Origin: Burkholderiales bacterium
GTDB lineage: Bacteria; Pseudomonadota; Gammaproteobacteria; Burkholderiales; Ga0077523
Direction: 5' to 3'
NCBI GenBank assembly: GCA_019745565.1
Contig: JAIESW010000024.1
Location: forward strand, 126,129-190,128
DNA length: 64,000 bases
Part shown: positions 48,360 to 56,884 of the stretch, in pieces
Numbering within the stretch: the stretch's first letter is position 1
Layout of the letters: each line of letters begins with the position of its first letter
Notes under the pieces: model-generated
Seen by the model: only the letters and a program-made list of their open reading frames with translations
Databases searched by the model: none
Told to the model about the DNA's origin: nothing
Position numbers and translations under genes: made by a program

Positions 48360-49315
48360 TTGGTCGGATCGCTGCGCGCCGTGTGCTGCTCGTAGGCGTT
48401 CACGATGCGTTGCACGAGCGGATGCCGGACCACGTCCTGGGACGTGAAGCGGACGAACGCGATGCCGCGCACGTGCCCCAGCACCTCCTGAGCGTCCACC
48501 AGACCGCTGCGCTGGCCCTTCTGCAGGTCGATCTGGGTGATGTCCCCGGTCAGCACCGCCTTGGCGCCGAAGCCGATGCGCGTCAGGAACATCTTCATCT
48601 GCTCCGGCGTGGTGTTCTGCGCCTCGTCCAGGATGACGAACGAATGATTGAGCGTGCGCCCGCGCATGAAGGCGAGCGGCGCGATCTCGATGGCGCCGCG
48701 TTCGAAGAGTTTGCCGACCTTCTCGAAGCCCATCAGGTCGTACAGCGCGTCGTAGAGCGGGCGCAGGTACGGATCCACCTTCTGCGTGAGATCGCCGGGC
48801 AGGAAGCCCAGGCGCTCGCCCGCTTCCACCGCAGGGCGCACCAGCACGAGGCGCTTCACGGCGTCGCGCTCGAGCGCATCAACGGCGCAGGCGACGGCGA
48901 GATAGGTCTTGCCCGTGCCGGCCGGACCGATACCGAAGGTGATGTCGTGCTCGAGGATCGCGCGCAGATACTCGCTCTGGTTGAACGTGCGGCCACGCAG
49001 ATCGCGCCGCTTCGTGTGGAGCTGCGGTTCGTCGGGCGAAGCGGTCGCACCGCCGGTCAGCTCGATCAGGCCGAGCTGCACATCCTCCACGGTGAGGATG
49101 GCGTCGGCGCGGGTGTAGAACGTCTGCAACAGATCGGCGGTCAGCTTCTGCTGACGCGAGTCGCCCTCGACGCGGAAGTGCTCGCCGCGGCGGGCGATAC
49201 TCACGTCGAGCGCGTTCTCGATCTGGCGCAGGTTCTCGTCGAGCACCCCGCACAGGTTGGCGAGGCGCTGGTTGTCGACCGGGGCGAGCGTGAGTTCCAG
49301 TGCGGCTGCTTCCAA
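48356..49315 (-). CDS. phoH: PhoH-like ATPase
   Basis: About 319 aa. It opens LEAAALELTLAPVDNQRLAN, has Walker A FGIGPAGTGKTYLAVA and Walker B SFVILDEAQNTT, and the PhoH blocks LVRPAVEAGERLGFLPGD and GAKAVLTGDITQIDLQKGQ. This is the ybeZ-type gene that functions with ybeY. The start is probably TTG 49315, five bases after the miaB stop; an in-frame ATG inside miaB (49408) would be the alternative. Its ribosome site is weak. Confidence 0.9.
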   Translation of the reverse strand: MEAAALELTLAPVDNQRLANLCGVLDENLRQIENALDVSIARRGEHFRVEGDSRQQKLTADLLQTFYTRADAILTVEDVQLGLIELTGGATASPDEPQLHTKRRDLRGRTFNQSEYLRAILEHDITFGIGPAGTGKTYLAVACAVDALERDAVKRLVLVRPAVEAGERLGFLPGDLTQKVDPYLRPLYDALYDLMGFEKVGKLFERGAIEIAPLAFMRGRTLNHSFVILDEAQNTTPEQMKMFLTRIGFGAKAVLTGDITQIDLQKGQRSGLVDAQEVLGHVRGIAFVRFTSQDVVRHPLVQRIVNAYEQHTARSDPTK

Positions 49316-49320
49316 GCGGT

Positions 49321-50661
49321 TCAGACCGTCTCTGCAACGCGCGCGCGCCCGCGCAGCGAGTGCGGCAGGGCGGCGGTGATCTCGACGTCGACGAATTGTC
49401 CGATCCAACCGGCCGGACCGGCGAAGTTCACGATGCGATTGTTGTCGGTGCGTGCGGCGAGTTCAGCCGCGTTCTTGCGCGCCCGACCTTCGACCAGGAC
49501 GCGCTGCACCGATCCGACCATGCGCTCGCTCACGACCGTGGCCTGCTTTTCGATCTGGGCCTGCAGGCGCATGAGCCATGCGATCTTGGTCTCGTGGGGC
49601 ACCGGGTCGTCCAGGTTCGCGGCCGGCGTACCGGGGCGGGCGCTGTAGACGAAACTGAAGCTCGCGTCGAAGTCGAGATCGCGGACCAGCTTCATCGTCT
49701 GCTCGAAATCGGCCTCGGTCTCGCCCGGGAAGCCGACGATGAAGTCGGACGACAGCGAGATGTCCGGCCGCACCGCGCGCAGGCGCCGGATGATCGACTT
49801 GTACTCGAGCACGGTGTAGCCGCGTTTCATCGCGCCGAGGATGCGATCGGAGCCGGACTGCACCGGGAGGTGCACGTGCGAGACCAGCTTCGGGATCCTT
49901 GCGTAGGCATCGATCAGACGCTGCGTGAATTCCTTGGGGTGGGACGTCGTGTAGCGCAGGCGCTCGATGCCGGGGACTTCGGCCACGTACTCCAGCAGCA
50001 GCGCGAAGTCGGCGATGGCGCCATCCGCCATCGGACCGCGGTAGGCGTTGACGTTCTGGCCGAGCAGCGTCACTTCACGCACGCCCTGGTCCGCCAGATC
50101 CGCCACCTCGGTCAGCACGTCGTCGAAGGGCCGCGAGACCTCTTCGCCGCGGGTGTAGGGCACGACGCAGAAGCTGCAGTACTTGCTGCAGCCTTCCATG
50201 ATCGACACGAAGGCCTGACTGCCTTCGACGCGCGGCGGCGGCAGGTGATCGAACTTCTCGATCTCGGGGAACGACACATCCACCTGCGAGCGGCCGGAGG
50301 CCCGGCGGGCGCTGATCAGCTCGGGCAGACGATGCAGCGTCTGCGGACCGAACACCACGTCCACGTACGGCGCTCGACGCACGATCGCATTGCCTTCCTG
50401 GCTCGCGACGCAACCGCCGACGCCGATCACGAGATCGGGTTTCGCGAGCTTCAGCTCGCGCACGACGCCGAGATCGGAGAACACCTTCTCCTGCGCCTTC
50501 TCGCGCACCGAGCAGGTGTTGAACAGGATCACGTCGGCATTGGCCGGATCGTCCGTGGGCTCGAGGCCCTCGGTGGCGCGGAGCACGTCGGCCATGCGCG
50601 CCGAGTCGTACTCGTTCATCTGGCACCCGAAGGTCTTGATGAAGACTTTGCCGCCCATCAC
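49321..50661 (-). CDS. miaB: tRNA-2-methylthio-N6-dimethylallyladenosine synthase
   Basis: 446 aa. N-terminal Fe-S domain ([19 protein letters not shown]), radical SAM cluster [15 protein letters not shown], and a C-terminal TRAM domain ([26 protein letters not shown]). It methylthiolates i6A37 of tRNAs that read UNN codons. First gene of the miaB-phoH-ybeY-corC-lnt block. Its start overlaps the end of the upstream small exported protein gene by 4 bp. Confidence 0.96.
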   Translation of the reverse strand: MMGGKVFIKTFGCQMNEYDSARMADVLRATEGLEPTDDPANADVILFNTCSVREKAQEKVFSDLGVVRELKLAKPDLVIGVGGCVASQEGNAIVRRAPYVDVVFGPQTLHRLPELISARRASGRSQVDVSFPEIEKFDHLPPPRVEGSQAFVSIMEGCSKYCSFCVVPYTRGEEVSRPFDDVLTEVADLADQGVREVTLLGQNVNAYRGPMADGAIADFALLLEYVAEVPGIERLRYTTSHPKEFTQRLIDAYARIPKLVSHVHLPVQSGSDRILGAMKRGYTVLEYKSIIRRLRAVRPDISLSSDFIVGFPGETEADFEQTMKLVRDLDFDASFSFVYSARPGTPAANLDDPVPHETKIAWLMRLQAQIEKQATVVSERMVGSVQRVLVEGRARKNAAELAARTDNNRIVNFAGPAGWIGQFVDVEITAALPHSLRGRARVAETV

Positions 50662-50993
50662 TTCGTCTCGAACGTGTAGCCGCGCGCCTTCAGGGTGGCG
50701 ATCTCTTCGAGCGTGAGGATCCAGATGCCCAGCAGCTGACCTTGATGGTCGAAGTTGAACGCGATGGCGCCGGTGCCACGGACCATGACCGGCTGCACGA
50801 TCACGTTGCCCTGATCGCGGATCTTGGCGCCCGGGGCGAGCCGGAAGATCCGGCCGCTCACGGTCATGTACGGGAAGTCGAACGCTTCCATGACACCGGT
50901 GCGGATATTCGTCGGCAGCGTGCGCACGGCTGCCGAACTGGCCATGGGCAGGGCCAGCAACAGGGCGAGGACGTAGAGACGGATCAGGCGCAT
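50658..50993 (-). CDS. Exported hypothetical protein upstream of miaB
   Basis: 111 aa. Signal peptide [21 protein letters not shown]; the mature part is beta-rich ([20 protein letters not shown], then [20 protein letters not shown]) with no known motif. ATG 50993 is chosen for the clean signal sequence. It overlaps miaB by 4 bp, so it belongs to that operon. Similar small exported proteins precede miaB in betaproteobacteria; no function is assigned. Confidence 0.7.
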   Translation of the reverse strand: MRLIRLYVLALLLALPMASSAAVRTLPTNIRTGVMEAFDFPYMTVSGRIFRLAPGAKIRDQGNVIVQPVMVRGTGAIAFNFDHQGQLLGIWILTLEEIATLKARGYTFETK

Positions 50994-51094
50994 GGGTTCG
51001 GACGGGGCGGCTTGGGGGACCGGAACGCGGCCAGAATACTGCATGCCGGAAGGAAGCGCCCGGCGCCGCCGCGCAAGGGCGACCGCACGAATCT

Positions 51095-51171
51095 TGGTGG
51101 TGATAGGTGGACTTGAACCACCGACCCCAGCATTATGAGTGCTGTGCTCTAACCAACTGAGCTATATCACC
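51095..51171 (-). tRNA. tRNA-Met (elongator), anticodon CAT
   Basis: On the minus strand the acceptor arm GGTGATA pairs with TATCACC, then A and an encoded CCA. D arm AGCTCAGTTGGTTAGAGC, anticodon loop CTCATAA (anticodon at 51135-51137), T loop GGTTCAAGTCC. It matches the elongator Met type, not the initiator, because position 1-72 is a paired G-C. An Ile2 (k2C) tRNA is the main alternative for CAT. It stands alone between miaB's upstream gene and ubiH. Confidence 0.95.
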
Positions 51172-51321
51172 GTCACGGTTGCGGGGGTCGAGCGCATCGC
51201 ACGCTCCGTGCAGCCGCGAACTTCCACGGTGTACGCCCCGCGACAGGGGCGCGAAGGTTACGTTTCCGACCCCTTTCTTGTCAAGAAAACACTCGCCGTT
51301 GAAGAGCTTGCGATCGGGATC

Positions 51322-52476
51322 ATGGATGCGGTCGTAGTCGGCGCCGGACTCGTCGGCGCTGCTGCCGCGTTGGCCCTCGGTGACGCCGGCCTCGAGGTGA
51401 CGGTCATCGAGGCCGCCGCGCCGCCGCCCGCTAGTGATGGGTGGGATTCGCGCATCTACGCGATCAGTCCCGGCAGCCGCGAGCTGCTGCATTCGATCGG
51501 AGCCTGGCAGCAGCTCGACGCTGCACGCATCGAGCCCGTGCTGGGCATGGAGGTGCATGGCGACCGGCCCGGGGCCCGCATCGATTTCGATGCGCTCGCC
51601 AGCGGAGTTCCGGCCCTGGCCTACATCACCGAAGGGGGCGCACTCGCGCGTGCGCTCTGGCGACAGCTCGAGGCCTCGGACCACGTGAAGCTCCGTGTCG
51701 GATCGCGTCCGCAATCGCTGACGATCGATGCGAGTGCCGCAACGTTGCAGCTCGATGACGGTTCGGTGCTGCGCGCGCCGCTGATCATTGGCGCCGACGG
51801 CGCGGAATCGTGGGTGCGCGAGGCTGCCGGCATCGATGTTCGAACGCGCGGCTATGCGCAACGGGCCGTCGTCGCGAACTTCCGCACCTCGCTCGGGCAT
51901 CGAGGGATTGCCCGCCAGTGGTTCCGGCCCGACGGTGTGCTTGCGCTGTTGCCGCTGCCGGACGGCCAGGTGTCGATGGTTTGGTCGGCGGAAGAGGCTC
52001 ATGCAGAGACTCTGACGGCGATGGATGCCGCGACGCTCGCGCAAGCGGTCGGCGCTGCTTCCGCGGGCAGCGTCGGCGAACTGGAGGTCGTCACGCCGGC
52101 GGCCGCTTTTCCGCTGCGGCTGCGCGTGGCGGCATCCTTCGTCCGGCCGCGCCTTGCACTGGTGGGGGACGCTGCCCATAATCTTCATCCTTTGGCCGGC
52201 CAGGGCGTCAATTTGGGGTTTCGCGATGTCCGCACCCTGGCGGCGACGCTGTCGGCGCGAGGGCCCGAGCGGGATGTCGGTGTGCTGCCGCTGCTGCGGC
52301 GGTACGAACGGTCGCGGCGGGAGGATGTGGCCGCCATGGTCGCGGCCACGGACGGATTGCAGCGCCTGTTCTCGAGCCGTCTGCCGGGGATCGCGGCGTT
52401 GCGCAACGCCGGCTTGAGTCTGGCCGATCGCGTGCCCGGATTGAAATCGCTGCTCGCGCAACAAGCGGCCGCCTGA
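51322..52476 (+). CDS. UbiH/UbiF/VisC-type FAD-dependent hydroxylase
   Basis: 384 aa. The FAD fold is complete: DAVVVGAGLVGAAAALALGD, DSRIYAISPGSRELLHSIG, GADGAESWVREAAGI and LVGDAAHNLHPLAGQGVNLG. It hydroxylates the benzoquinone ring in ubiquinone synthesis; the exact position (UbiF, UbiH or UbiI) cannot be told from sequence. ATG 51322; the frame is open upstream across the tRNA but is not coding. Followed by dsbC after 39 bp. Confidence 0.9.
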   Translation: MDAVVVGAGLVGAAAALALGDAGLEVTVIEAAAPPPASDGWDSRIYAISPGSRELLHSIGAWQQLDAARIEPVLGMEVHGDRPGARIDFDALASGVPALAYITEGGALARALWRQLEASDHVKLRVGSRPQSLTIDASAATLQLDDGSVLRAPLIIGADGAESWVREAAGIDVRTRGYAQRAVVANFRTSLGHRGIARQWFRPDGVLALLPLPDGQVSMVWSAEEAHAETLTAMDAATLAQAVGAASAGSVGELEVVTPAAAFPLRLRVAASFVRPRLALVGDAAHNLHPLAGQGVNLGFRDVRTLAATLSARGPERDVGVLPLLRRYERSRREDVAAMVAATDGLQRLFSSRLPGIAALRNAGLSLADRVPGLKSLLAQQAAA

Positions 52477-52515
52477 GCGGTCGAACCCACTCCCCAAGAT
52501 ACCCAGGAGCAATCC

Positions 52516-53250
52516 ATGATCGAGCGAACTTTCGCCTACGTCCTCTCCGTTGCCGCGCTGGTGGCGGCGACCGCGGCGTGCGCCGACGAAGAGTCGGTGA
52601 AGAAGGCGTTCCAGGCGAAGTTTCCCAAGGCCACGGTGGACACCGTGACCAAGCTGCCCGACCTGGGGCTCTACGAGATCGTCATCCCGCGCGGCGATGA
52701 ACCGATCATCATCTATACCGACGACCAGTTCCGTTTCATGTTCCAGGGCAACCTGGTCGAGACCAAGAATATGGTCGACCTGACGGAGAAGACGCGCGCC
52801 AAGTTGACCGCCATCGATTTCAACTCGCTGCCGCTCGACAAGGCCATCAAGAAGGTGAAGGGCAACGGCTCGCGCAAGATCGCCGTGTTCTCCGACCCGG
52901 ACTGTCCGTTCTGCAAGCGCATCGAGCAGGAGTTCGAGAAGGTGAACGACGTCACCATCTACATCCTGCTCTACCCGATCGAGCAGTTGCATCCCAAGGC
53001 GGTGGGCAAGGCGAAGCAGATCTGGTGTTCGCCCAATCGCCAGAAGGCCTGGGACGAGTACATGCTGAAGGGCACCGCCCCGACCGCCACCGCCGACTGC
53101 GACAACCCGGTGGAATCGCTGATGGAATTCGGGCGCAAGCGCGGCATCAACGGCACGCCGACATTGGTCTTCGCCGATGGCAGTCGCGTGCCCGGTGCGC
53201 TGACCGCGGCGCAGCTCGAAGCCCAGTTCTCGGGCCAGCCCGCGAAGTAG
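52516..53250 (+). CDS. dsbC: DsbC family disulfide isomerase
   Basis: 244 aa with a signal sequence (TFAYVLSVAALVAATAACA). N-terminal dimerisation domain (EESVKKAFQAKFPKATVDTV), then a thioredoxin domain with catalytic CPFC (C130/C133, in FSDPDCPFCKRIEQEF) and cis-Pro at GTPTLVF. A second Cys pair (QIWCSP and TADCDNP) is the usual structural disulfide. It corrects wrong disulfides in the periplasm. It follows a ubiquinone hydroxylase. Confidence 0.94.
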   Translation: MIERTFAYVLSVAALVAATAACADEESVKKAFQAKFPKATVDTVTKLPDLGLYEIVIPRGDEPIIIYTDDQFRFMFQGNLVETKNMVDLTEKTRAKLTAIDFNSLPLDKAIKKVKGNGSRKIAVFSDPDCPFCKRIEQEFEKVNDVTIYILLYPIEQLHPKAVGKAKQIWCSPNRQKAWDEYMLKGTAPTATADCDNPVESLMEFGRKRGINGTPTLVFADGSRVPGALTAAQLEAQFSGQPAK

Positions 53251-53302
53251 CGCGGACGATCCGCGGCGCCCCTTCGATCGGAGCGATTCGGCGGGCGCCG
53301 CG

Positions 53303-53992
53303 ATGGACGGTTCCACGCTGCCGGACAACCGCAGGGTCTGGCAGCGGTTCGGCGTCGCTCTGGCGCTGTCGGTCGCGCTGCACGCGTGGATCGCGTTGGG
53401 GCTGCCGGTCAAACCGGCGCGCCACGCCGGTCATCCGGGGCGTGCGCTCGAAGCGCACCTCGTGACGGCACAGGAATCGGCACCTGCGAAGCCGGTCGTG
53501 GTACCCGCCAGGAAGGAGCCGGTGCCGGCAGCGAAGAGGGAGTCGGCACCGCCACGCCCGGAGCCGCCCAAGCCCGTTGCCGAGCCGCCGCCGGAACCGT
53601 TGCCGCAAACCGAATCGCGCGTCGAACCGCCGCCGGTGGAAGGTCCGCCCGGCATCGAAGTGCCGCAGGTGGAGGACCCCGAGTTCTACCCGGCGCGCAT
53701 GCTCGACCGCTTTCCGAAGCCCGTGGCGGAAGTGGAACTGCGCTATCCGGACAAGGCGGGCAGCGAGGACCTGAGCGGGACCGTCACGCTGCTGCTGCTG
53801 ATCGACGAGCTCGGCATGGTCGTGAAGGCGTCCGTGGTGGAAGCCGATCCGCCCGGCTACTTCGAGGAGGCGGCGATCGACGCCTTCCGTTCGATTGTCT
53901 TCGTCCCGGGTGAACGCGACGGCAAGGCGGTGAAGAGCCGTCTGGTGGTGCAGGTGTCGTTCGATGCGAAGACGGATTCGATGCGGCGGTGA
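53303..53992 (+). CDS. TonB-like energy transducer protein
   Basis: 229 aa. N-terminal anchor FGVALALSVALHAWIALGL (S and H in the helix, as in TonB), then a Pro/Glu/Lys-rich spacer (about 60-115) and a C-terminal TonB-type domain ending IVFVPGERDGKAVKSRLVVQ. It lacks the YP motif of classic TonB at the start of the domain but has LRYPDKAGSEDLSGTVTLL. No exbB or exbD is beside it. Function is inferred. Confidence 0.75.
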   Translation: MDGSTLPDNRRVWQRFGVALALSVALHAWIALGLPVKPARHAGHPGRALEAHLVTAQESAPAKPVVVPARKEPVPAAKRESAPPRPEPPKPVAEPPPEPLPQTESRVEPPPVEGPPGIEVPQVEDPEFYPARMLDRFPKPVAEVELRYPDKAGSEDLSGTVTLLLLIDELGMVVKASVVEADPPGYFEEAAIDAFRSIVFVPGERDGKAVKSRLVVQVSFDAKTDSMRR

Positions 53993-54002
53993 CGCAGCGT
54001 CT

Positions 54003-54117
54003 GCCCCCACCCTGACCCTTCCCCAGCCAAGCTGGAGGAGGGGATGTACTGCACGCGGCATCGCTGACCGGAGGCACTCCTTCCCCCGGCTTGCCGGGGG
54101 AAGGTTTGGATGGGGGC
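54003..54117. repeat. Terminal-inverted-repeat element (MITE/REP-like), copy 2
   Basis: 115 bp with ends GCCCCCACCCTGACCCTTCC and GGAAGGTTTGGATGGGGGC, an imperfect inverted pair like that at 27734-27865. It contains a perfect 12-bp stem (54079-54090 with 54093-54104, CCTTCCCCCGGC). It lies between the convergent tonB-like and mltA genes, 14 bp before the mltA stop. Confidence 0.72.
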
Positions 54118-54131
54118 CTTCCGAAGCCTAA

Positions 54132-55403
54132 TCACTTCACCCGCGGCATCAGCACCCAGAGTTTCAACGGCTGCCGCATGCGGCCGGCAAGATCGCCGGC
54201 CTCGTCGCCGAAACCCCAGAAGAAATCGGCGCGCACCGCGCCCTTGATGGCGCCACCGGTGTCCTGCGCGGCCATCAGCCGGTTGAGCGCCATCTCCGAG
54301 TTCGGCCATGTGGTCGAGATGTACACCGGCATCCCGAGCGGCACCACGCGCGGGTCCACGGCAAGGCTGCGCCCGGTGGTGAGCGGTACTCCCAGCGCGC
54401 CGATCGGCCCGCCGGCGCCGTTCGGCATCTCGCGGAAGAACACGTAGGACGGATTCTCCGCGAGCAGCGCCGGCAGCTTCTGCGGATTGTCGCGGCCCCA
54501 GGCGCGAATGCCCTGCATCGACGCCTTGTCGATGGTCATCTCGCCGCGTTCCACCAGCAGCCGCCCGATCGACTTGTACGGATGTCCGTTCTGATCCGCG
54601 TAGCCGACGCGCACGATCTCGCCGCTTTCCAGACGGACGCGGCCCGAGCCCTGGATCTGCAGGAAGAAGAGCTCCACGGCGTCGTCGACCCAGAGGATCT
54701 CCTTGCCCTTGAGCGGCGCGGTATCGTTGTCGATGTCGCTGCGCGACCAGTACGGAACGACCTTGCGGCTCACCAGGCGGCCGCGCAGCCGCATGCCTTT
54801 CAACTCCGGATACAGCTCGGCCAGCTCGACCGAAATGAGGTCGTCGGGTGGTGCGTAGACCGGAAACCGGTAGCGCGCGTCGGCTTTCCGGCTGCCGCGC
54901 AGCAGCGGTTCGTAGTACCCCGTGATCAATCCTTCGGTCTTGCCGTCGGCAGCCACGACCTGGTGCGGCTGGAACTCGGCTTCGATGAACTCGCGCTGAG
55001 CGGCTGCCGGCGCCGTGCCGAGCGGCAGGGCGCGCGTGCAGATGGCAGCGAGCGGCTGCGACTTGATGTTCGGACAGCCCTGCAAGAACGTGAGGAAGGC
55101 GGCGGTAACGTCGTCCTCCGCCCATCCCGGGAGATCGGTGAACGGCACCGGTATCAACTGGGGAACGGCGGGCGGTGGTGTCTCCGGTACCGGAGCGGGC
55201 GTGGGGGCAGGCGCAGGGGTCGGGGCAGGCGTGACGGGGGCCGGCGGCGTGGCGGGTACGATAGGTCCGGTGGACATGGTGGAGCAGCCCGCGAGCAGCA
55301 GCAGCGCCACTGCCGATAGGCGCAACCCCGTGCGTCCGTTAGAGTCTCGACCTTCGTCGCGCTCGCGCGCCGCATTCGAGGCCTGTCGGAATCGATCGAT
55401 CAT
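54132..55403 (-). CDS. mltA: Membrane-bound lytic murein transglycosylase A
   Basis: 423 aa lipoprotein (LSAVALLLLAGC lipobox), a Pro/Ala/Thr linker, then the MltA domain (AEFQPHQVVAADGKTEGLIT, GYYEPLLRGSR) and the C-terminal 3D domain with catalytic Asp in MAAQDTGGAIKG and RADFFWGFGDEAG. It cleaves peptidoglycan, leaving 1,6-anhydro ends. ATG 55403 is the last start before the lipobox helix. Its start codon overlaps, divergently, a small plus-strand ORF. Confidence 0.94.
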   Translation of the reverse strand: MIDRFRQASNAARERDEGRDSNGRTGLRLSAVALLLLAGCSTMSTGPIVPATPPAPVTPAPTPAPAPTPAPVPETPPPAVPQLIPVPFTDLPGWAEDDVTAAFLTFLQGCPNIKSQPLAAICTRALPLGTAPAAAQREFIEAEFQPHQVVAADGKTEGLITGYYEPLLRGSRKADARYRFPVYAPPDDLISVELAELYPELKGMRLRGRLVSRKVVPYWSRSDIDNDTAPLKGKEILWVDDAVELFFLQIQGSGRVRLESGEIVRVGYADQNGHPYKSIGRLLVERGEMTIDKASMQGIRAWGRDNPQKLPALLAENPSYVFFREMPNGAGGPIGALGVPLTTGRSLAVDPRVVPLGMPVYISTTWPNSEMALNRLMAAQDTGGAIKGAVRADFFWGFGDEAGDLAGRMRQPLKLWVLMPRVK

Positions 55404-55485
55404 GAGCTGGATAATTCTGGAAGCTGCCGTCGCCCTCGCCATCGGCCTCTTCATCGTCTGGTGGACGTGGCCGAAGAAGAAGTGA
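55402..55485 (+). CDS. Small membrane protein (27 aa)
   Basis: ATG 55402 begins MSWIILEAAVALAIGLFIVW and ends WTWPKKK. A single hydrophobic helix with a Trp belt and a positive tail looks like a real small membrane protein. The start is in the sequence ATCATGAG, where the minus-strand mltA start also lies, so the two genes are divergent and overlap at their start codons. Its role is unknown; ribosome site weak. Confidence 0.5.
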   Translation: MSWIILEAAVALAIGLFIVWWTWPKKK

Positions 55486-55494
55486 CGCCTGCCT

Positions 55495-55875
55495 TCAGTG
55501 CAGGACCCGGGGCATGGACAGCATGAACTCCGGGATCGGCGCATCGAAGGCGGTGCCGTCCTCCGCCATCATCTGGTAGCTGCCGCGCATGGTGCCGACC
55601 GGCGTCGCGATCGCGGCGCCGCTCGTGTACTCGAACTTCTCGTCGGGTTGCAGCAACGGTTGCTCGCCGATCACGCCCAGGCCCCGCACTTCCTGCACCT
55701 GGTTGTCGGCGTCCGTGATGACCCAGTGGCGGCTCACCAGCTTAGCGGCGATCGTCCCGGTGTTCCTGATGGTGATGGTGTACGCGAACACGTAGCGGTT
55801 CTCGCCCTCGTCCGACTGTTCCGGGACGAAGGCCGAACGTGCCTCGACCGTAATTTCGTAGCGTGATTGCTGCAT
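55495..55875 (-). CDS. apaG: ApaG family protein
   Basis: 126 aa. ApaG marks: [40 protein letters not shown], and [20 protein letters not shown], a fibronectin III-like beta fold. Linked in E. coli to Co2+ resistance and Mg2+ efflux; biochemical role unclear. Divergent from rpe by 87 bp and before mltA, a common betaproteobacterial setting. Confidence 0.94.
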   Translation of the reverse strand: MQQSRYEITVEARSAFVPEQSDEGENRYVFAYTITIRNTGTIAAKLVSRHWVITDADNQVQEVRGLGVIGEQPLLQPDEKFEYTSGAAIATPVGTMRGSYQMMAEDGTAFDAPIPEFMLSMPRVLH

Positions 55876-55962
55876 GCCGCTATTGCACCCGAAAAGCGCG
55901 GCGCCCTCAAGACGCGCACGGTTACAATCGCTGCAACACACGCAACGGTTCGGAGCCGCCCC

Positions 55963-56643
55963 ATGCAACGCATCGCTCCCAGCATTCTCTCGGCGGATTT
56001 CGCGCGCCTCGGCGAGGAGGTCCGCAACGTGATCGCCGCCGGCGCCGACATCGTGCACTTCGACGTGATGGACAATCACTACGTGCCGAATCTCACCATC
56101 GGACCGCTGGTATGTGCGGCGATACGGCCGCACACCCAGGCGCCCATCGACGTGCACCTGATGGTGAAGCCGGTGGATCGGATCATCCCCGATTTCGCGA
56201 AAGCGGGCGCGAACATCATCTCCTTCCACCCGGAAGCCTCGGAGCACGTGGACCGCACGCTGCAGCTGATCCGCGACCAGGGCTGCAAGGCCGGGCTCGT
56301 GTTCAATCCGGCCACGCCGCTTGACTACCTCGACCACGTGATGGACAAGGTGGACCTCATCCTCATCATGTCGGTGAACCCGGGATTCGGTGGCCAGGCG
56401 TTCATCCCGCGCGCGCTCGAGAAGCTGCGGCTCGCCCGCGAGCGGATCACGGCGAGCGGCCGCGACATCTGGCTCGAAGTGGACGGCGGCGTGAAGGTGG
56501 ACAACATCGCCGAGATCGCCCGCGCCGGCGCCGACACCTTCGTGGCCGGCTCGGCCATTTTCGGCACCAAGGACTATCGGGCCACCATCGGTGCGATGCG
56601 GGCCGAGCTCGCCAAGGATGCCTTCGCACGCCGCGCCGGGTAA
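55963..56643 (+). CDS. rpe: Ribulose-phosphate 3-epimerase
   Basis: 226 aa. [53 protein letters not shown] and [14 protein letters not shown] are diagnostic; metal and catalytic residues H, D, H and D are in place. It acts in the pentose phosphate pathway. In many betaproteobacteria rpe-gph-trpE-trpG-trpD-trpC lie together. Here gph is missing between rpe and trpE. Confidence 0.96.
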   Translation: MQRIAPSILSADFARLGEEVRNVIAAGADIVHFDVMDNHYVPNLTIGPLVCAAIRPHTQAPIDVHLMVKPVDRIIPDFAKAGANIISFHPEASEHVDRTLQLIRDQGCKAGLVFNPATPLDYLDHVMDKVDLILIMSVNPGFGGQAFIPRALEKLRLARERITASGRDIWLEVDGGVKVDNIAEIARAGADTFVAGSAIFGTKDYRATIGAMRAELAKDAFARRAG

Positions 56644-56661
56644 GCCGCGCCGCCGGGCACG

Positions 56662-56690
56662 TTCGCGCCCGGCAGCGCCGATGCTATAGT
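56662..56690 (+). promoter_or_regulatory. Sigma-70-type promoter of trpE
   Basis: TATAGT (56685-56690) is a good -10 box; TTCGCG (56662-56667) is a weak -35 at 17 bp. The start would be near 56697, giving a leader of about 188 bases before trpE that contains the Trp leader ORF. Confidence 0.6.
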
Positions 56691-56735
56691 CCGGCCGTTT
56701 CCTGCCGTCCGGAAAGCTGCTGCAAGCTCCTCTCG

Positions 56736-56822
56736 ATGACTTCCGATCAATCGCAACCCGGGATCTCGATCCGCGCGATCGGTTCGTGGCGCCGCTGGCG
56801 TCGCTCGACCGCAGTGCGTTGA
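56736..56822 (+). CDS. trpL: Probable trp leader peptide, 28 aa
   Basis: ATG 56736 to TGA 56820-56822 reads MTSDQSQPGISIRAIGSWRR followed by WRRSTAVR. Two Trp codons (56787 and 56796) are separated by two Arg codons, the kind of cluster found in trp attenuators. A GC-only stem with 8-bp arms (56824-56831, 56835-56842) starts right after the stop codon. No T run follows, so a classical terminator is not evident. There is no strong ribosome site before the ATG. Confidence 0.55.
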   Translation: MTSDQSQPGISIRAIGSWRRWRRSTAVR

Positions 56823-56884
56823 TGCGCGCGCGTTGCGCGCGCCGTTCGTATTCCCGCAGTCGCAATCGATCTTAAGGAGCCATC

